Source: Bacteroidota bacterium (GTDB lineage: Bacteria; Bacteroidota; Bacteroidia; NS11-12g; UBA9320). Taken from it: 64,000 nucleotides of DNA. Location: assembly GCA_016124755.1 (NCBI GenBank), contig WGNA01000007.1, forward strand, positions 124,001 through 188,000, given 5' to 3'. Shown here piece after piece: positions 54,425 through 63,118 of the stretch. The position numbers and the translations under genes are program-made. Under the pieces are notes generated by a model, which saw only the letters and a program-made list of their open reading frames with translations, ran no database searches and had not been told where the DNA came from. Every line of letters begins with the position of its first letter. The first letter of the stretch is position 1.

Positions 54425-55690
54425 ATGGATTTACAACAAATCAAACAACGGTTCGGCATCACCGGAAATTCACCAAGGCTCAATTATGCTTTGGAAACTG
54501 CCGTGAAGGTGGCGCCGACCGATATTACTGTTTACATTCAGGGGGAAAGCGGAGTCGGAAAGGAATCCTTTTCTAAAATCATCCACCAATTAAGTGCCCG
54601 GAAACACGGCCCTTTTATCGCCATTAACTGTGGTGCAATTCCCGAAGGAACCATTAACTCAGAATTATTCGGTCACGAAAAAGGTGCTTTCACCGGTGCC
54701 ATCGACAGCCGCAAAGGTTATTTTGAAACCGTTGATGGCGGTACCATTTTTCTGGATGAAGTAGGTGAACTTCCTTTAGAAACTCAGTCGCGTTTACTGC
54801 GTCTTTTGGAAAACGGAGAATTTATTAAAGTAGGTTCCTCTAAAGTACAGAAGACAGATGTGCGCATTATTACAGCGACGAATAAAGATCTGTTCCGCGA
54901 AACCCAAAACGGAAAATTCAGAGAAGATCTCTATTACCGGCTCTCCACATTGCCGATTAAGGTTCCGCCATTGAGGGAAAGACCGGGCGACATTCTTTTG
55001 CTTTTCCACCGATTTGCATTTGATCTGTCTGAAAAATATCATTCACCAGAATTGGAACTGAGTCCGGATGCAGAGGAAGTGATGATGAAATATTCGTGGC
55101 CGGGGAACATTCGTCAGTTAAAAAATGTGGTTGAACAATTGGCAGTTTTAGAAAAAGATCACGTGATCTCAGGTGATATTTTGAGAAACTATCTGCCGGA
55201 ACTTTCCACCTCCCTGCCAACGCTGGCAAACCCCTCAAGATCTTCCGGCGCGGCTTCAGACTATTCGGAAAGAGATATATTCTATCAGGTGCTTTTCGAC
55301 ATGAAAAAGGATATGGCCGACCTGAAAAAGATCGTGCTTGAATTGTTAAAAAACAGCAGTTCGAAAGACGAAATTCTTCAGGGCAATGAGACGCTGATTC
55401 GAAGAGTGCTTGCGAACAGCGGCGATTCCGGCACCAACGATATAGTTATCAGATCTGCTTCTGCCATGCCTTCCGAAACTCATCACGAAGATGAAGAAGA
55501 ACATACTTATGTGATAGAACCACAGGACTCGGTGAACATTGAGGAAAATCTTTCATTAGAAAAAAAGGAAGAAGAACTCATAAAAAAAGCACTGCTCCGA
55601 AACAACGGAAAAAGGAAGAAAGCGGCCAGAGATCTGGGAATTTCAGAACGTACATTATATCGCAAAATCAAACAGTATGAACTGGAGTAA
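54425..55690 (+). CDS. Sigma-54-dependent transcriptional activator (no receiver domain)
   Basis: This AAA+ enhancer-binding protein remodels sigma-54 RNA polymerase. The 421-aa chain starts almost immediately with the ATPase: Walker A QGESGVGKES (about 39-48), GAFTGA (87-92) for sigma-54 contact, Walker B GGTIFLDEVGEL, and the arginine region FREDLYYRLSTLP...LRERPGDI. A charged linker follows, then a Fis-type HTH (KKALLRNNGKRKKAARDLGI...ERTLYRKIKQYEL). There is no phosphoreceiver or GAF sensor, so regulation is likely by level or by protein partners. It overlaps lptE by 14 bp. Confidence 0.92.
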   Translation: MDLQQIKQRFGITGNSPRLNYALETAVKVAPTDITVYIQGESGVGKESFSKIIHQLSARKHGPFIAINCGAIPEGTINSELFGHEKGAFTGAIDSRKGYFETVDGGTIFLDEVGELPLETQSRLLRLLENGEFIKVGSSKVQKTDVRIITATNKDLFRETQNGKFREDLYYRLSTLPIKVPPLRERPGDILLLFHRFAFDLSEKYHSPELELSPDAEEVMMKYSWPGNIRQLKNVVEQLAVLEKDHVISGDILRNYLPELSTSLPTLANPSRSSGAASDYSERDIFYQVLFDMKKDMADLKKIVLELLKNSSSKDEILQGNETLIRRVLANSGDSGTNDIVIRSASAMPSETHHEDEEEHTYVIEPQDSVNIEENLSLEKKEEELIKKALLRNNGKRKKAARDLGISERTLYRKIKQYELE

Positions 55691-56177
55691 ACTATTGTAT
55701 CTGCTGCTGATTTTCGTTCCAGCTTCGTGTGGAATCTATTCGTTTTCCGGAGTGAGTTATTCCGAAAATATTAAAACCGTCAGCATTGCTTATATCGACA
55801 ACAACTCTGCTTTGGTTGCGCCGGAATTAAGTCCGACCTTAACCAACAAACTCCGCAACAAATTCATTAGTCAGACAAATTTGAGAATGACGGAAGAAGG
55901 CGGTGATATCGCATTTACCGGTGAAGTTGTAGAATACAATGTGGTTCCGGTTGGCGGAGGGGATAATAATACGACTTCACTAAACCGGCTTCAGATTGTG
56001 GTGCATATAAAGTGCGAATGCGAAAAGGATAAAAAATATGCTTTTGACGAGCGCTTCACCCAGTTCTCCGACTTTGATGCCTCCAAAAGTCTGGCGGATG
56101 TGGAATCTGATCTTATCGGCACCATGACCGACAATCTGGTTCAGGATATTTTTAATAAATCAGCACTAAATTGGTGA
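55677..56177 (+). CDS. lptE: LptE-like LPS assembly lipoprotein
   Basis: This outer-membrane lipoprotein is thought to work with LptD in LPS export. The 166-aa protein has a lipoprotein signal (MNWSKLLYLLLIFVPASC). The Bacteroidota LptE pattern follows: CGIYSFSGVSYSENIKTVSI, LTNKLRNKFISQTNLRMTE and a variable strand FTGEVVEYNVVP, ending with a helical tail. Its start overlaps the sigma-54 activator gene, and the position between miaB and secG matches other members of the phylum. Confidence 0.85.
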   Translation: MNWSKLLYLLLIFVPASCGIYSFSGVSYSENIKTVSIAYIDNNSALVAPELSPTLTNKLRNKFISQTNLRMTEEGGDIAFTGEVVEYNVVPVGGGDNNTTSLNRLQIVVHIKCECEKDKKYAFDERFTQFSDFDASKSLADVESDLIGTMTDNLVQDIFNKSALNW

Positions 56178-56178
56178 C

Positions 56179-57657
56179 GTGAATCTGCGAAACGTTATCG
56201 ACTATGCTGATCGCAGCACCGAGATTGGTGCCACAGAATATTCTGAGTTAACGGAATTGTCTCAGAAATATCCATGGTTTTCTGCCATTCCTGTTTTGCA
56301 GGCGAAGTGTCTCTTTAATCAAAACAAATACGGTTTTAAAGCCGCATTAAAAAAAGCTGCCATCTATGCCGGCAACCGGGAAGTGTTGTATGAGGTGGTT
56401 AATAGAGTGGAAACGAGGGATGAGGAGGGCGGAGAGAAAAGAGATGAAGAGATCGGAGAGCGGGAGGAGGAAACAGTAACTGTAACAGAAACGGGAACTG
56501 TAACGGGAACGGGAACCAATCAGGAGCATCGTCCTGAAGTTGTTTTGGGAGATGAAGAGAGCGGTGAGCGGGAGGAGGAAACAGTAACTGTAACTGAAAC
56601 GGTAACTGTAACGGGAACCAATCAGGAGCGTCGTCCTGAAGTTGTTTTGGGAACTGATGATGCGGAAACAAGAGATGAGGAGAGCGGAGAGTGGAGAGCG
56701 GAAGAGCGGGAGGAGGAAACAGTAACTGTCATAGAAACGGCAACTGTAACGGGAACCAATCAGGAGTATCGTCCTGAAGTTGTTACGGGAACTGATGTAA
56801 CGGATAAGGGAGACGAAGAGAGCGAAGAGCGGAGAGCGGAAGAGCGGGAGGAAAAAGTAACAGAAACAGTAACAGAAACGGTAACTGTAACGGAAACCAA
56901 TCAGGAGTATCTTCCTGAAGTTGTTTTGGGAACTGATGGAACGGAAACGGGAGATGAGGAGAGCGGAGAGTGGAGAGCGGAAGAGCGGGTGGAAAAAGTA
57001 ACAGTAACAGTAACAGAAACAGAAACTGAAACTGAAACTGAAACGGTAACTGTAACGGAAACCAATCAGGAGCATCATCCTGAAGTTGTTTCGGGAACCG
57101 AAGAAACGGAGAAGGGAGATGAAGAAAGCGGAGAGCAGAAAGCAGAAGAGCGGGAAGAACCGGTGCCATACGATCCGACTACGGAACTGCTGAAGCACGA
57201 GTCTTACCGGCCACCACAATTCGGTGGATACGACCCGGAAAAGGAACTAACCCGGTTGATTCAGGATGTCAAAAAAACGGAAAAGCCTTCTTCGCCCACT
57301 TCCGAAACACACGATTTTCTATCGTGGTTTGATACGCTGAACGAACCCAAAAAAGAAGAGCAAAAACAACCAAAGTCACTTCCGATGAGCCTGGAATCGA
57401 AACAGCTTCTCGACAACTTCATCCGCAACCGGCCGACGGTTCGCAAAATCAGGAAAGATTATGTTCCTGAACCTATTGAGGAAACAGATGAAGAACCGTA
57501 TGGCGCTATTGTCAGCGAGTCTTTAGCCAAACTTTATATCAAACAAGGAAACCCGCAAAAAGCCGTTGAAGTATACGAGAAGTTGCAGTTGCAAAATCCG
57601 CAAATGTTCTCGTATTTTGCAGCCCTTATTGAAGAGGTCAGGCAGACCTTAACTTAA
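56179..57657 (+). CDS. Hypothetical protein with tandem Glu/Thr/Val-rich repeats and a TPR-like end
   Basis: The 492-aa protein has a GTG start and no known function. Residues about 1-75 form a small helical domain (SELTELSQKYPWFSAIPVLQ). The middle (about 76-325) is a disordered acidic region of tandem repeats. Each carries NQE(H/R/Y)xPEVV(L/T/S)G, with Asn codons at 56518, 56620, 56758, 56899 and 57064. Between them are EEREEE and VTVTET runs, including a 6-bp (ACNGAA-like) microsatellite near 57000-57060. The C-terminal part contains a TPR-like segment (LAKLYIKQGNPQKAVEVYEKLQLQNPQMF). Codon usage in the repeat (GAG-rich) differs from the neighbours. It lies between lptE and secG. Confidence 0.8.
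   Translation: MNLRNVIDYADRSTEIGATEYSELTELSQKYPWFSAIPVLQAKCLFNQNKYGFKAALKKAAIYAGNREVLYEVVNRVETRDEEGGEKRDEEIGEREEETVTVTETGTVTGTGTNQEHRPEVVLGDEESGEREEETVTVTETVTVTGTNQERRPEVVLGTDDAETRDEESGEWRAEEREEETVTVIETATVTGTNQEYRPEVVTGTDVTDKGDEESEERRAEEREEKVTETVTETVTVTETNQEYLPEVVLGTDGTETGDEESGEWRAEERVEKVTVTVTETETETETETVTVTETNQEHHPEVVSGTEETEKGDEESGEQKAEEREEPVPYDPTTELLKHESYRPPQFGGYDPEKELTRLIQDVKKTEKPSSPTSETHDFLSWFDTLNEPKKEEQKQPKSLPMSLESKQLLDNFIRNRPTVRKIRKDYVPEPIEETDEEPYGAIVSESLAKLYIKQGNPQKAVEVYEKLQLQNPQMFSYFAALIEEVRQTLT
56400..57170 (+). repeat. Nested minisatellite/microsatellite inside the repeat-rich gene
   Basis: Five copies of a unit with core ACCAATCAGGAG (NQE) are spaced 102, 138, 141 and 165 bp apart. 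All spacings are multiples of 3, so frame is kept. Inside one unit (about 57000-57060) a hexamer (ACAGTA/ACAGAA/ACTGAA type) repeats about eight times. DNA identity between units is high (GTCCTGAAGTTGTT conserved), pointing to recent slippage or unequal recombination. Confidence 0.8.
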
Positions 57658-57686
57658 TTAGAATAAAAAAGAAAAGATAACCGGAT

Positions 57687-58070
57687 ATGATGTACGTGGT
57701 AATTATTCTGATCATGCTTGTTTGCGTATTTCTTACCTTCATCGTTTGGATTCAAAATCCTAAAGGTGGTGGAATTGCGTCGAACTTTTCAGCAGGCAAT
57801 CAGATTATGGGTGTAAAAAGAACCAATGATTTTGTTGAAAAAGCAACCTGGGGTTCGGCTATCGCCCTCCTCGTTTTAGTGCTTGCCAGCAATCTTTTCA
57901 CCGGAGGTTCCGCTCAGGCTGAAAAAAGTATTCTTCAAAAGGAAATCGATGCCGGTACTATCGAAAATGGTTACATTCCTAAATCAAGTTTGGAGAATCT
58001 GAATTCTGCAGGTTCGGAAGAAACCAATGCAGAAGAACTTCCGGATAACGGAGGACAGGAACAGCCCTGA
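57687..58070 (+). CDS. secG: Preprotein translocase subunit SecG
   Basis: SecG is the small Sec-translocon subunit that assists SecYEG. The 127-aa protein has two membrane segments (VVIILIMLVCVFLTFIVWIQ and GSAIALLVLVLASNLF) flanking the conserved NPKGGGIASNFSAGNQ loop, and an acidic disordered tail (SEETNAEELPDNGG). It follows the repeat-rich gene by 29 bp. The convergent M4 protease gene begins 11 bp after its stop. Confidence 0.9.
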   Translation: MMYVVIILIMLVCVFLTFIVWIQNPKGGGIASNFSAGNQIMGVKRTNDFVEKATWGSAIALLVLVLASNLFTGGSAQAEKSILQKEIDAGTIENGYIPKSSLENLNSAGSEETNAEELPDNGGQEQP

Positions 58071-58080
58071 TCCAAATCGA

Positions 58081-61000
58081 TTAGCGAAGCAATCGCACCA
58101 TACCGGATTCACGGATGTGTTCGCCATCTACCGATAATCCGTTGATCACAAACAAATAAACTCCCGACGGCATAACGTTTCCGTCTTGGTTTTTCCCATC
58201 CCAACCTTCGTCCGCATCCTCAGTTCGGAAAATCAATTCTCCCCATCGGGTGTAGATTTCCATTTTGTATTTCAACAAACCTTTAATGTACGGGTGAAAC
58301 GATTCGTTGATTCCGTCTTTTGTTGGAGTGAACGCATTGGGGATAAAACTCAGATACACATCCTTCACTCTTAATACTTCCCTGATTTCATCGCGACACC
58401 CCATATCATTCATCGCAATTAAACGAACTTCATAATGTCCGGTATCGGCATAAACATATTCCGGTGATTGGGCAGTGTCTGTATTTCCATCGCCGAATGA
58501 CCACTCGTATGAAGTTGAAAATTCACTTTTGTTGGTGAAGCTGAATTTCCGGTTATCAACTGTTGCCACCGTAGGATCATGAATAAATGCGGCAACCGGA
58601 TTTGGGATAATTTCCACCACGTCGGTTCCCTCAGAAGAATCTTTGCAACCAAACTGATTTATCACAACTAAAGAAACCCGGTATATCCCTTCCTCTGCGT
58701 AAGAATGCACCGGTTCAAATTCCTGAGATCCGGTTCCATCTCCAAACCACCAGTGATTTTGATAATTTTCAGCATCTGGTGTATGATTATTAAACTGAAT
58801 AGGTTGTTTGCTGCATTGTGGATTCGGACTCCAACTGAAATTGAGTTTGGGTGTAGGATTTACCGTTACAACCACTGAATCCTCGACAAATGAAGAGCAA
58901 TTGTCGGATAGTGTGAGTTTGTACGTTGTGCTGAATTTCGGACTTATCACAATCGATGGAGTCGGGCTTCCTCCGTTGTCCCAGAAATAATAATACTGCG
59001 CAGGTTTTCCTCCACTTCCGGCTGCATTCAAATGCAAAGTATCTCCGGCACAAATAGTTTTATCATTAGTTATTGCGAGTTGTAAGGGTGGTCGAACATA
59101 TAGTCGGAACGCTGCCGTGTCGTTTTCCCCGGAACAACCGTCTGTTAGAATTAAATAAATAGTTGTGTCTCTGTCTGCATTAAGATTTGCCGAACTGTTA
59201 TTCCCTAAACCCTGACTCCATTGATACTTATACCCACTGCTCATACCTCCGGCAGCATACGACTGAAAATAGAGTTGTTCTCCGTGACAAGCGGTATCAT
59301 GTCCGGAAATACTAATCTGGAGAGCAGAAAATGTTTGAACTAAAACACTGTCAACTGCATTTATTCCACTGCAACCGTCCGATACTTCAACCGAATAATA
59401 TTGATTGGCGACCGCAGAAATTTGCGGAGTAGATGAGTTTCCAACATCCGGTGTCCATTTGAATTTGTATGCACCGCTATCACCTCCGGAAGCAATTGCA
59501 TCTAATTGAAGTTTGGATTTATAACAAACAATTGTATCGGGCCGCGCCGTAACCACAAGCGGATCCAAAACACGTACTATGAAAAGTGATGTATCTCCGA
59601 CGCCGGAACATCCGTCGGTTAACACCACCTGAAAAGTAGAATCGGAATCAAAAACTGGGGTGATGCTGCTATCTGATGATAATACTCCATTCCATTCAAA
59701 AGAATACGGATGAGAACCTCCCGATGCATGAGCTTTTAGTGTTGAAGAAGAGTGAAAACAAACGGTTGTATCTCCGGTGGTTGTGAGCTCTAAAGGTGGT
59801 AAAATTTTCACATGAAAGGATGTAGTATCATTTGTCGCAGAACATCCGTCGCTCGCAATCACCATTATATCAGTTGACTTTACACCCGAAAAAGACAGCG
59901 AATCCGATCTTAGATTAAAAGGCATCCAGATAGCTCCTCTTTTCAAGGAATCTCCTCCCGATAAAATTGCTGTGAAGCTCACTGTTTGCAGATAGCATAT
60001 TACCGTATCGCGGATCGGCTCAATTATTAACGGGTCTCGCACTAAAATCTGAAATGAATCCCGAATCAATTCCTTCATACAGTAATCCTCCAGTAAAACG
60101 TGTAACACTGAATCTTTGGCAGCGGTATAGAAAATCGAAGAATCTCTGAGCATACCTTCCCAGTAAAAGCGATAATCTTCCGGATCACCTCCGGAGGCAT
60201 GAACCGTGAGCACGGCAGATTGTCCGAAACACATCAGTGTATCTTCCGGAACCATTAATTGCAACTGATCTCTGAACACTTCAAGTTCTGCCTTAAATCC
60301 CGCACCTGTTACCAATTGATCAGCAAACTGGCGAAGTGTAATCGACCCCGTGTAACCAACAATTTTTTTTCCACCGGCTAATTGATTTCCCGTAAATCCA
60401 CCAATCAGTTTACTGTTGCAGTCCGGTCCGTCGTATAGATAAAGCGAGTCGAATTTATTTTCAAAATCAAATACGGAAAAGGTAAGAACCATGCTGTCAC
60501 ATTTCCCGGAAACTATGGTAAGAGTATCCCGGATAAAAGTCTGGTAAAGGTCTTCTCCCCCATCGTCATAAATAAAACCGGTGCATATACGAACAGTGTC
60601 CCAGCTTCCCTTGGGCATCCACACCGAATGACATACATCCTGTGTTGAGTCGATTTTAACTCCTTTAGTAATTAATAATGTATCAACCGACTGCTTAAAA
60701 CAACCGTGAGCAATCAAACGAATATCAAAACTCCCGTATCCCGAAAACCGGTGTTCCGGATTTTGACTTTGGCTTGTATCACCATCGCCGAAATCCCATT
60801 CGTACCAGAGCGCATTCGACGACCGGTTTGTGAATGCGACAATCTGATCTGGATGGCATAAAAAAGAATCGTTGAAAAAACCGGCAGTCACAATGGCACT
60901 GTCGTATTCAGGTCCAACACCTACAGCATACCAGGCATTCGTTACCGCAATCACTTCTTTGCTGCATCTACCAAACAGATCCTCGGCAGAACGGATAGAA

Positions 61001-62586
61001 AAGTACCGGGCGTCAGCATAATCGGAGGATGGCGTTAAATACACTGTAAGATTCCGATATGCAATTGCCTCAGCTTTTTGAATACCGATACTGTCAACAA
61101 CAAAAAAATCCGAGTTGTCATTAGTTCCAGTTCCCCCCTCACTGATTAAATAAAACCAATAATTCTGAACCCCACTGTTTGTGTGTACGCCACCGTTATC
61201 TCCAGTTCCGGTTTTCCAGTATTTTCCTTTATAAGTATCCGGATTTCCTTTGGCGTTCGGATTTTGCATCTGCCGCAAACCTGTTCCGCTGGGTGTAATA
61301 TCTTCTCCGATGGTCCAGGAAGCAGATCCGGGTTTTGCAAAATATTCAATTGCATTTCCGAACATGTCGCTAAACGATTCGTTGAGCGCACCACTTTCGT
61401 TCTGATAAATTAAGGCGGCTGTACTCGACGTTACAGCGTGTGTTATTTCATGACCGCAAACATCAATACAGGTCAATGGGAAAAAGGTTGAACTGTCTCC
61501 GTCTCCGTAAGTCATTACGTATCCGTTCCAAAATGCGTTGTTGTACTTTTTGCTGTAGTGAATGTAACTCTTCACCGGAGTGCCTTTGTCGTCGTAAGAA
61601 TTACGGTTGAATTTATAGTAATAATAATCGTAAGTCCATTCCGCACCCCAATGCGCATCTGTCGCAACTTCATCCTGTTCCGGATTGGCATTATCCCAGA
61701 AGTTATCTGCATCGGTGAAGTCGATCGCTTTAGAATAATTGGTGAGATTTTGCAGGTTATACGTTTCGATTCCTCCCCCTCTCCCGCTCTCACGCAAACG
61801 AAATGAATTCACACCCAAACTGTCGGTAACTATATCCTGTTGACCGCTGTATCTGGTTTTAGCTAATGCAGTTGAATTGCTTTCCGGAAGACGGTTTTCC
61901 ATAGCGATTATTTCACCATTAGAAGCGTCGACATAAATGCAATTATTTGCCAGCGGCTCGAATTGATAGATTTCGAATACCCAGCTCAATACCGGTTGTT
62001 GATTTGAAAAGTTAAAACCGGGAGCAACATAAACGAGTTTTCCGGTTGGATAGAAACTTTGCCTTTCTCCGTTAGTCCAGATCCGAAGCAGAGAATCCAT
62101 GCCCGCAACCTGCCATGCATACAGATTTTTAGCACCGCAATATTCGAGGGCATTTTTAAGTGCTACTTCTTTTTCTAATCGAACTACCGACTGCTTTTGA
62201 GGCTTGTAGAAATGTCCGTTGAACGAAATCAATTTGTTGTTTTTGTAATGAAAAACAATCTGACTTCCCACGACTTCAACTCCTTTGTGAAGATGAATCG
62301 TTCTGATATGGTGTTCTCCTAACGGGTCTTTGCTGTCACTCAGAATAATCAATGAATCATCATCGGAACCATTCATTAGGCCGATGGCTATTTCTAAACT
62401 TTTGTGAATCGGGATAAGAGGATGATCGGGAAATTCTACCATCCAGGTGGAAAGAGAATCCTGCCCCGAAAGCAAAATTTTTTCTCCGAATTGCGTTGCG
62501 AAAGACTGGGTGATAGTCAGACAGATTAAAAATGCGAAAGCGACAACCCTTTGGAATTTCACTTTTGCAAGATAATTCAGAAACAC
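58081..62586 (-). CDS. Giant secreted M4 (thermolysin-like) metalloprotease with CUB, SprB-like and PKD domains, T9SS type B
   Basis: This is a 1501-aa exported zinc protease. An N-terminal signal peptide and FTP-type propeptide (about 30-240) precede the M4 peptidase, with zinc site HEITH at residues 379-383 and the third ligand Glu403 in GALNESFSD. A PKD unit follows (YEWDFGDGDTSQSQNPEH). A CUB-like domain comes next (DSMVLTFSVFDFENKFDSLY). Six SprB-like repeats of about 85-95 aa cover roughly 765-1300, each with a CxGxxxx...ASGGD pattern and SDGCSG near the end. Two further PKD domains and a type B sorting domain close it (FIPNAFTPTKDGINESFHPY, then MPSGVYLFVI). It should be secreted and digest extracellular protein. 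Confidence 0.88.
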   Translation of the reverse strand: MFLNYLAKVKFQRVVAFAFLICLTITQSFATQFGEKILLSGQDSLSTWMVEFPDHPLIPIHKSLEIAIGLMNGSDDDSLIILSDSKDPLGEHHIRTIHLHKGVEVVGSQIVFHYKNNKLISFNGHFYKPQKQSVVRLEKEVALKNALEYCGAKNLYAWQVAGMDSLLRIWTNGERQSFYPTGKLVYVAPGFNFSNQQPVLSWVFEIYQFEPLANNCIYVDASNGEIIAMENRLPESNSTALAKTRYSGQQDIVTDSLGVNSFRLRESGRGGGIETYNLQNLTNYSKAIDFTDADNFWDNANPEQDEVATDAHWGAEWTYDYYYYKFNRNSYDDKGTPVKSYIHYSKKYNNAFWNGYVMTYGDGDSSTFFPLTCIDVCGHEITHAVTSSTAALIYQNESGALNESFSDMFGNAIEYFAKPGSASWTIGEDITPSGTGLRQMQNPNAKGNPDTYKGKYWKTGTGDNGGVHTNSGVQNYWFYLISEGGTGTNDNSDFFVVDSIGIQKAEAIAYRNLTVYLTPSSDYADARYFSIRSAEDLFGRCSKEVIAVTNAWYAVGVGPEYDSAIVTAGFFNDSFLCHPDQIVAFTNRSSNALWYEWDFGDGDTSQSQNPEHRFSGYGSFDIRLIAHGCFKQSVDTLLITKGVKIDSTQDVCHSVWMPKGSWDTVRICTGFIYDDGGEDLYQTFIRDTLTIVSGKCDSMVLTFSVFDFENKFDSLYLYDGPDCNSKLIGGFTGNQLAGGKKIVGYTGSITLRQFADQLVTGAGFKAELEVFRDQLQLMVPEDTLMCFGQSAVLTVHASGGDPEDYRFYWEGMLRDSSIFYTAAKDSVLHVLLEDYCMKELIRDSFQILVRDPLIIEPIRDTVICYLQTVSFTAILSGGDSLKRGAIWMPFNLRSDSLSFSGVKSTDIMVIASDGCSATNDTTSFHVKILPPLELTTTGDTTVCFHSSSTLKAHASGGSHPYSFEWNGVLSSDSSITPVFDSDSTFQVVLTDGCSGVGDTSLFIVRVLDPLVVTARPDTIVCYKSKLQLDAIASGGDSGAYKFKWTPDVGNSSTPQISAVANQYYSVEVSDGCSGINAVDSVLVQTFSALQISISGHDTACHGEQLYFQSYAAGGMSSGYKYQWSQGLGNNSSANLNADRDTTIYLILTDGCSGENDTAAFRLYVRPPLQLAITNDKTICAGDTLHLNAAGSGGKPAQYYYFWDNGGSPTPSIVISPKFSTTYKLTLSDNCSSFVEDSVVVTVNPTPKLNFSWSPNPQCSKQPIQFNNHTPDAENYQNHWWFGDGTGSQEFEPVHSYAEEGIYRVSLVVINQFGCKDSSEGTDVVEIIPNPVAAFIHDPTVATVDNRKFSFTNKSEFSTSYEWSFGDGNTDTAQSPEYVYADTGHYEVRLIAMNDMGCRDEIREVLRVKDVYLSFIPNAFTPTKDGINESFHPYIKGLLKYKMEIYTRWGELIFRTEDADEGWDGKNQDGNVMPSGVYLFVINGLSVDGEHIRESGMVRLLR

Positions 62587-62721
62587 GTCGCATTAAAGAA
62601 TCCGGAGTTCTTTATAGGTTTCACAATTCCGGTTAATGGATTTCGGTTCAGTCGGAAAGCAATTCGAACTCCTGAAGATGTTACAGTTTGTTTATGCCAA
62701 AAAAGATTTACGAATTAACTG

Positions 62722-62790
62722 ACAAGATGACCATGACAGCTGAAGATAATTGCAAAATTGTCCCGAAATACGGTTGGCACACAAGATGAC
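62722..62790 (+). repeat. Direct repeat ACAAGATGAC flanking the groESL promoter
   Basis: ACAAGATGAC occurs at 62722-62731 and again at 62781-62790, 59 bp apart. The first copy is upstream of the -33 element and the second sits at about +1. The arrangement suggests paired regulator sites. Confidence 0.45.
62750..62776 (+). promoter_or_regulatory. Promoter of groES-groEL
   Basis: TTG at 62750-62752 and TACGGTTG at 62769-62776 approximate the -33/-7 pattern. A TGGCACA sequence overlaps the -7 end (62775-62781). The leader would be about 40 nt. This argues against the upstream TTG (62750) as a translation start. Confidence 0.5.
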
Positions 62791-62821
62791 AACCGGAAGT
62801 CAAATCACAATCAAAACAGAT

Positions 62822-63091
62822 ATGAACATTAGACCATTAGCAGACAGAGTTCTTATTGAACCTGCACCCGCTGAAGAAAAAACCGCCGGGGGTATCTTCA
62901 TTCCCGATACGGCTAAGGAAAAACCTCAAAAAGGAACCGTTGTAGCAGTTGGGCCCGGGAAAAAAGACGAACCAACAACTGTTAAAAACGGTGATGTTGT
63001 CTTATACGGAAAGTACTCAGGAACCGAGATTCAGGTGGAAGGAAAAGACTACCTGATGATGCGTGAGTCTGACATTCTGGCGATCATCTAA
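62822..63091 (+). CDS. groES: Co-chaperonin GroES
   Basis: GroES is the lid of the GroEL folding chamber. The start is ATG 62822 ([20 protein letters not shown]); the 24 residues upstream overlap the promoter. The 89-aa chain has the mobile loop [20 protein letters not shown] and roof sequence [15 protein letters not shown], ending RESDILAII. groEL starts 33 bp after its stop. In many Bacteroidota groES follows the miaB-secG run directly. Here the M4 protease gene separates them. Confidence 0.96.
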   Translation: MNIRPLADRVLIEPAPAEEKTAGGIFIPDTAKEKPQKGTVVAVGPGKKDEPTTVKNGDVVLYGKYSGTEIQVEGKDYLMMRESDILAII

Positions 63092-63118
63092 TTACAAACT
63101 CAAACTGTTAAAATCTAA

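Noticed and set aside
56347-57219. Long minus-strand open frame (290 codons) opposite the repeat-rich gene
   Set aside because: It is a by-product of the repeat composition (GAG/GTA-rich codons give few stops on the other strand). The protein is low-complexity Phe/Ser/Leu/Arg and the plus-strand reading has conserved flanking domains.
62750-62821. TTG start adding 24 residues to GroES
   Set aside because: The codons overlap the promoter, and GroES normally begins [10 protein letters not shown].
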